Shown here: one piece after another, positions 10,001 to 64,000 of the stretch
Layout of the letters: each line of letters starts with the position of its first letter
Numbering within the stretch: the first letter of the stretch is position 1
Source of the DNA: Mesorhabditis belari
Taxonomy: Eukaryota; Nematoda; Chromadorea; Rhabditida; Rhabditidae
Assembly: GCA_958450365.1 (NCBI GenBank)
Contig: CAUEEP010000922.1
Coordinates: forward strand, 1,426,001-1,490,000
DNA length: 64,000 nt
Direction of reading: 5' to 3'
Position numbers and translations under genes: made by a program
Notes under the pieces: model-generated
The model's input: only the letters and a program-made list of their open reading frames with translations
Database searches by the model: none
Told to the model about the DNA's origin: nothing

Positions 10001-10875
10001 TCTTATTCTTAATAACCTCATTTGACAGTGTTGTGCTTTCGTGGATCGACCTCAGCTCCTCCAATTTGTCGGTTGGGAGAACGCTCTCGAAACCGGGTGG
10101 AAGCTCCTGAACGCATGAGGATTACGGTGCATTGGCTTTAAAGGACAATACTAGGATTACAGTATTTTATCACTAAAGTATTAAATGAGAGTTTTGGAAA
10201 GAAAGACAATACCTTTGGCACAGGTGGTACTCCACCCATTCCTCCCATTCCCATCGGCCCGCCCTGGCCCATTGGTCCACCTTGACCCATTGGTCCACCT
10301 TGACCCATTGGTCCACCGAAACCACTTGGCGCCGGGAAACCACCCTGGAAACTACGTAATGTTTTGTCAAATCTAAGAATCAGCACAAAGGTTAGAGTAA
10401 ATTTGATCTAGCTCGTTAACTTGGACTCAAAGAGAGAGCTAAAGTCAGATCAAAGTCAGACCAACGTTCAGAAACTACAGTTGACTCAGAAGATTTGACT
10501 TCGACTCAACGCAAAACACAGTTCTCAGCACTTGGATCCAAGTCTGCTAGTAGAATACGGTGTGCAGTATCTTGTAAAACTACTACAAAAGTACGAAACT
10601 AAATTCCTAAGCTCTTTCAAAAGTTTTCACAATGAATTTAAAGTCTATTCAGTTTAAAGTCTATTCAGTTTAAAGTCTATTCAATTTAAAGTTTATTCAG
10701 TTTAAAGTTTATTCAGTTTAAAGTCTATTCAGCTTAAAGTCTATTCAGTTTAAAGTCTATTCAGTTTAAAGTCTATTATGACTTTTCATACCTGAAATCC
10801 TCCATTTGACGGCGGAAATCTTGGATATTGAGGATAAGCAGACACAATCGGTAACAATGCTAACAAGAAGAGCAT
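7074..10875 (-). CDS. Secreted Gly/Pro-rich nematode protein, seven symmetrical exons
   Basis: Exons 10875-10792, 10344-10213, 10106-10017, 9382-9248, 9058-8990, 8790-8734, 7148-7074; 213 codons, every exon a multiple of three and in phase 0. The start MLFLLALLPIVSA is a clear signal peptide and follows TTTATTTCAG one base before the ATG, a trans-splice-type acceptor. Then come a Gly-rich block with four GGPMGQ-type repeats, and modules such as LPPGFESVLP, IHESTTLSNE, RIDKLLTALPIEILDRLP, PPPPPPGFEYLPEDAK and a C-terminal Pro run ending PPMF. The PPGFE/LPxx pattern suggests a repeated nematode-specific secreted module, perhaps cuticle or extracellular; I cannot name the family. The last intron (8733-7149) is long and could hide another exon. 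Confidence 0.7.
7610..8141. mobile_element. TA-flanked Tc1/mariner-type MITE, 532 bp
   Basis: Termini TTGGGTTGGGGAGAATGAGT and the near complement of TTGGTTGGGGGGAATTGAGT, both followed by CGGCGCC, flanked by TA. Lies in the last intron of the secreted-protein gene. No transposase. Confidence 0.65.
8142..8190. repeat. GATA microsatellite
   Basis: About 12 units of ATAG directly abutting two transposons. A shorter GATA run lies at 7425-7442. Confidence 0.9.
8191..8413. mobile_element. MITE, ACCGTATTCTC family
   Basis: Termini ACCGTATTCTCTCTAATA and TATTAGAGAAAATACGGTA, with an inner block shared with the copies at 47969, 48383 and 51162 (GATGAGATCTAGTGGGGGAT). A second, left-truncated copy follows at 8464-8549. 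Confidence 0.7.
9385..9985. repeat. 600-bp GAATTGGATTC minisatellite
   Basis: Units of AATTGGATTCG, AATTGGGATTG and AATTGGAATTG fill intron 3 of the secreted-protein gene. On the minus strand the array lacks stops in the reading frames of both flanking exons for hundreds of bases. Confidence 0.95.
10630..10783. repeat. 16-bp minisatellite
   Basis: About nine units of AGTCTATTCAGTTTAA in intron 1 of the secreted-protein gene. Confidence 0.9.
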
Positions 10876-11740
10876 TCTGAAATAAACAAAAGTGAAGCTA
10901 GGCTAAAGATTACGATAACCTAAGCAACTATAACAATTCAATCAATATAGCAGTCTAATAAAGATTTTAAACGGTAATTCTAAGACTAGGTTACGGTAAA
11001 TATACTAAATTTAAGAATATAGTATCTACAGCAGTATCTACATCAGTATCTACAGCTTTTTCAAACAGTATCTTGTTTCCCAGACAAAAACTAGCATCGG
11101 GTTACGGTATTAGAGACTACGGTAGATTACGGTAGCTGCTTTGGCTCGAATTTGAACTAAAAAAGTCGATACAATCTGTGGATTTGTCTAATGAAAAGTA
11201 AAGGTTACGGTAACACAATAGCTAAAGCCAAAGCCAAAGCCAAAGCCAAAGCCTTAGGATAGTCAAAGCAATGATTCTTTGAGTCCATCCCCTTTATAGA
11301 ATACTCTTGGTGGGCCGGTCTTCTCCGCGGTTTATTTACCCGATTATTGAAGGGTATTCGCGGGTCCTTTCCCATCAGACAATACCCTTTATTGCTCTTT
11401 TTTTTTTCCAATCCCTTTCATTCTTTTTTTGATCTCTATTTGATTGAAGAACTTCCCCCTCTTTAACCTCTCGAAAACTCGAAAACTCAAAAAACAGTCC
11501 TTTTTTTGGCCATTCTTAAGTGCTTTTCTAAAAACTTCCTCAATAAACGGGAAGATTTATATGTTTTTGAATGTTCTAAATAAATAGTTCTACACGATAA
11601 CGGTCAAATGGTGATCTTTGAAAAGAAAGAGATCGATCTTTTTCCTTTTAAGAGATCCTTTAATTTTTGATCTTTGATATTTAAAGATCTTTAACAGATG
11701 ATGTCATTTTTATAGTTCAATAAGAATTCCAATAAGAAGT

Positions 11741-12001
11741 TACCGTAAATCCTGTAATAGTACCCCTGCCCAATAATCATGGTGCGGTCTAGCTTTGAAC
11801 AAGTTTTTCTTGACACTGGTTTATGCTACAATGCGCGCTTAGGTATCAAAAAAAAGCTGAGATTCTGGGCTATTTTTTCATACTAAAGACACATTTTTTG
11901 AAAGTATGAGCACTTTGAAAAAAATGAAATACGAAAAAACTTACGACTACGACTACGCGACTGTACGAGGGGGGTGGGGTACTATTACAGTATTTACGGT
12001 A
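11741..12001. mobile_element. MITE with TACCGTAAAT termini
   Basis: Inverted termini TACCGTAAATCCTGTAATAG and TACTATTACAGTATTTACGG. 261 bp, no coding capacity. Different from the ACCGTATTCTC family in its interior. Confidence 0.6.
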
Positions 12002-12154
12002 AGAAGATCTAGTAAGTGTAGCTAAATATTAGCTATATGAAAAGCCTTAATAAACTAATCTAAGAACTAAGAACGACAACTATGAACTAAGAAGTCTAGA
12101 TCAGGATATTCAGTCTAGATTAAGGTATTCAGTCCGGATTGGCTGGATTACGGT

Positions 12155-12537
12155 ATTCAGTCTAGATTAGGATATTCAGTCTAGATTAGGATATTCAGCC
12201 TAGATTAGTTTAAAGCCTAAACCCGAACTTAAGTATATACTGGTTTATTCAACCAATCCAAGCAACCAATCCAAGCAATCAATCCAAGCAACCAATCCAA
12301 TCAATCGATCACAATACAGAAACAAATCCTATTGAAACCCTAACCGAAGCTAAACCTATTGAAACCCTAACCGTTTAGTTTCGGTTAGGGTTTCAATAGG
12401 ATTTGTTTCTGTATTGTGATCGATTGCTTGGATTGATTGCTTGGATTGGTTGAATAAACCAGTATATACTTAAGTTCGGGTTTAGGCTTTAAACTAATCT
12501 GGACTGAATATCCTAATCTAGGCTGAATATCCTAATA
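12155..12537. repeat. Long palindrome
   Basis: Two arms of about 165 bp read as near-perfect inverted copies (left AAACCCGAACTTAAGTATAT, right ATATACTTAAGTTCGGGTTT) around a short GAAACCCTAACCG duplication at 12331-12380. Confidence 0.85.
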
Positions 12538-13417
12538 AACTAAACTAAACTACCTAATGCCAAAACAGGACTTCAAATTCTTAATTTAAGCATAGCTCTT
12601 GAAAGATCATTATTTGATCAATGATCATTATTTTGTGGAGATGCTGGTCAATGAAAGAAAATAACCGATTTTAATGGCTGCAGATTTTAATGGCTGTTTA
12701 TGTGCAAGTCAACCCGTAGTTTAATTTCAACGAGCACGGTGCGTTACATTGCTCGACGCTTGGGATAACTTCGAACCTGCGACTAACCGAGCCCAACTTT
12801 GCTTAACTTGTTTCAACTTGTTTCAACCTGTTTCAACTTTTTTCAACTTGTTTCAACGTGGCGGGAACGTAAATTAAACCCGAACTTACTCAATCGAAAT
12901 CAAGCCGAATTGATTTAAACATAAATGGTAACTGTAATTTCTAAAGAATCAAGTTTAAGAGATGAAATTTTACATTTTGAAAGCACTCCAAATGAAAATT
13001 TTAATCTCTAATTGAATCTTGATCTCTCTAAGTTCGAGAATTGATTCGAGAATTCGAGAATTGTTTTATGAATTACAAAACTCGAATTTCGAGATCGATT
13101 TTGAAGTTTTTAAAGCACTTTTATAAATATTTATATAAAGATTTATCCTTTCAAAACATTTGAAAAAGATTTGGGAAAGACTAGTCGATTAAAGCTTCGG
13201 GGAAATATCATGAGATCAAATTAAAGTATTCAAAATAATCAAATATCAAATTAAAGATGAAATCAAAGATCAAATCAAAGAGCAAATCAAAGATCAAACC
13301 AAAGATCAAATCAAAGAGCAAACCAAAGAGCAAATCAAAGATCAAATCAAAGATCAAATCAAAGTATCAAATCAAAGAGCAAATCAAAAATATCACATCA
13401 AATTCAGTTATCGATTT

Positions 13418-64000
<50,583 letters not shown>

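Larger units (their letters stand above)
10900..13417. other. Intergenic, Piezo 3' end to secreted-protein gene
   Basis: No gene recognised. Contains short GCCAAA repeats (11220-11250), a TIR element (11741-12001), a palindrome (about 12155-12537), TTTCAAC repeats (12810-12850) and an AAATCAAAGATC array (13256-13390). Confidence 0.5.

Overview
The window is nematode nuclear DNA. The evidence is: genes cut into many short exons with GT-AG introns; acceptor-like sites a few bases before start codons, as at spliced-leader trans-splice sites; arrays of the nematode telomere hexamer TTAGGC; Tc1/mariner-type elements ending in TA; and nematode-like tRNA-Gly, tRNA-Lys and tRNA-Asp genes. The species cannot be named from this. 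Very long homopolymers and a few one-base frame errors at homopolymers suggest a long-read assembly.

Layout, left to right. (1) 211-475, minus: the first two exons of a phosphatidylethanolamine-binding protein (PEBP), running off the left edge. (2) 1234-5910, minus: a ten-exon gene for Mpl, a bacterial peptidoglycan-recycling ligase. It has nine introns, lies between ordinary nematode genes, and is the most notable object here. One intron holds a piece of 28S rDNA. (3) 7074-10875, minus: a small secreted Gly/Pro-rich protein in seven exons, all multiples of three. (4) 13418-64000, minus: a Piezo mechanosensitive channel gene (pezo-1 orthologue) filling about 50 kb. I read about 74 exons, about 2,360 codons, from the N-terminal blade through the PFEW motif, outer helix, cap, inner helix and C-terminus. 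Its first exons lie beyond the right edge. (5) 28713-34254, plus: a complete 11-exon F-box gene of 354 codons, nested on the opposite strand inside a 9 kb Piezo intron.

The remaining sequence is mostly introns. Most long introns carry their own private tandem array, and there are also palindromic and TA-flanked non-autonomous transposons. One TA-flanked element (61740-62902) has captured part of an exon and an intron of the F-box gene. Another (29018-29922) is a fold-back element with an 8-bp target duplication inside that F-box gene.

The genes do not form an obvious pathway. mpl and PEBP lie head to tail on the same strand about 760 bp apart, and an unidentified terminal exon ends just upstream of mpl, so a transcriptional cluster is possible but unproven.
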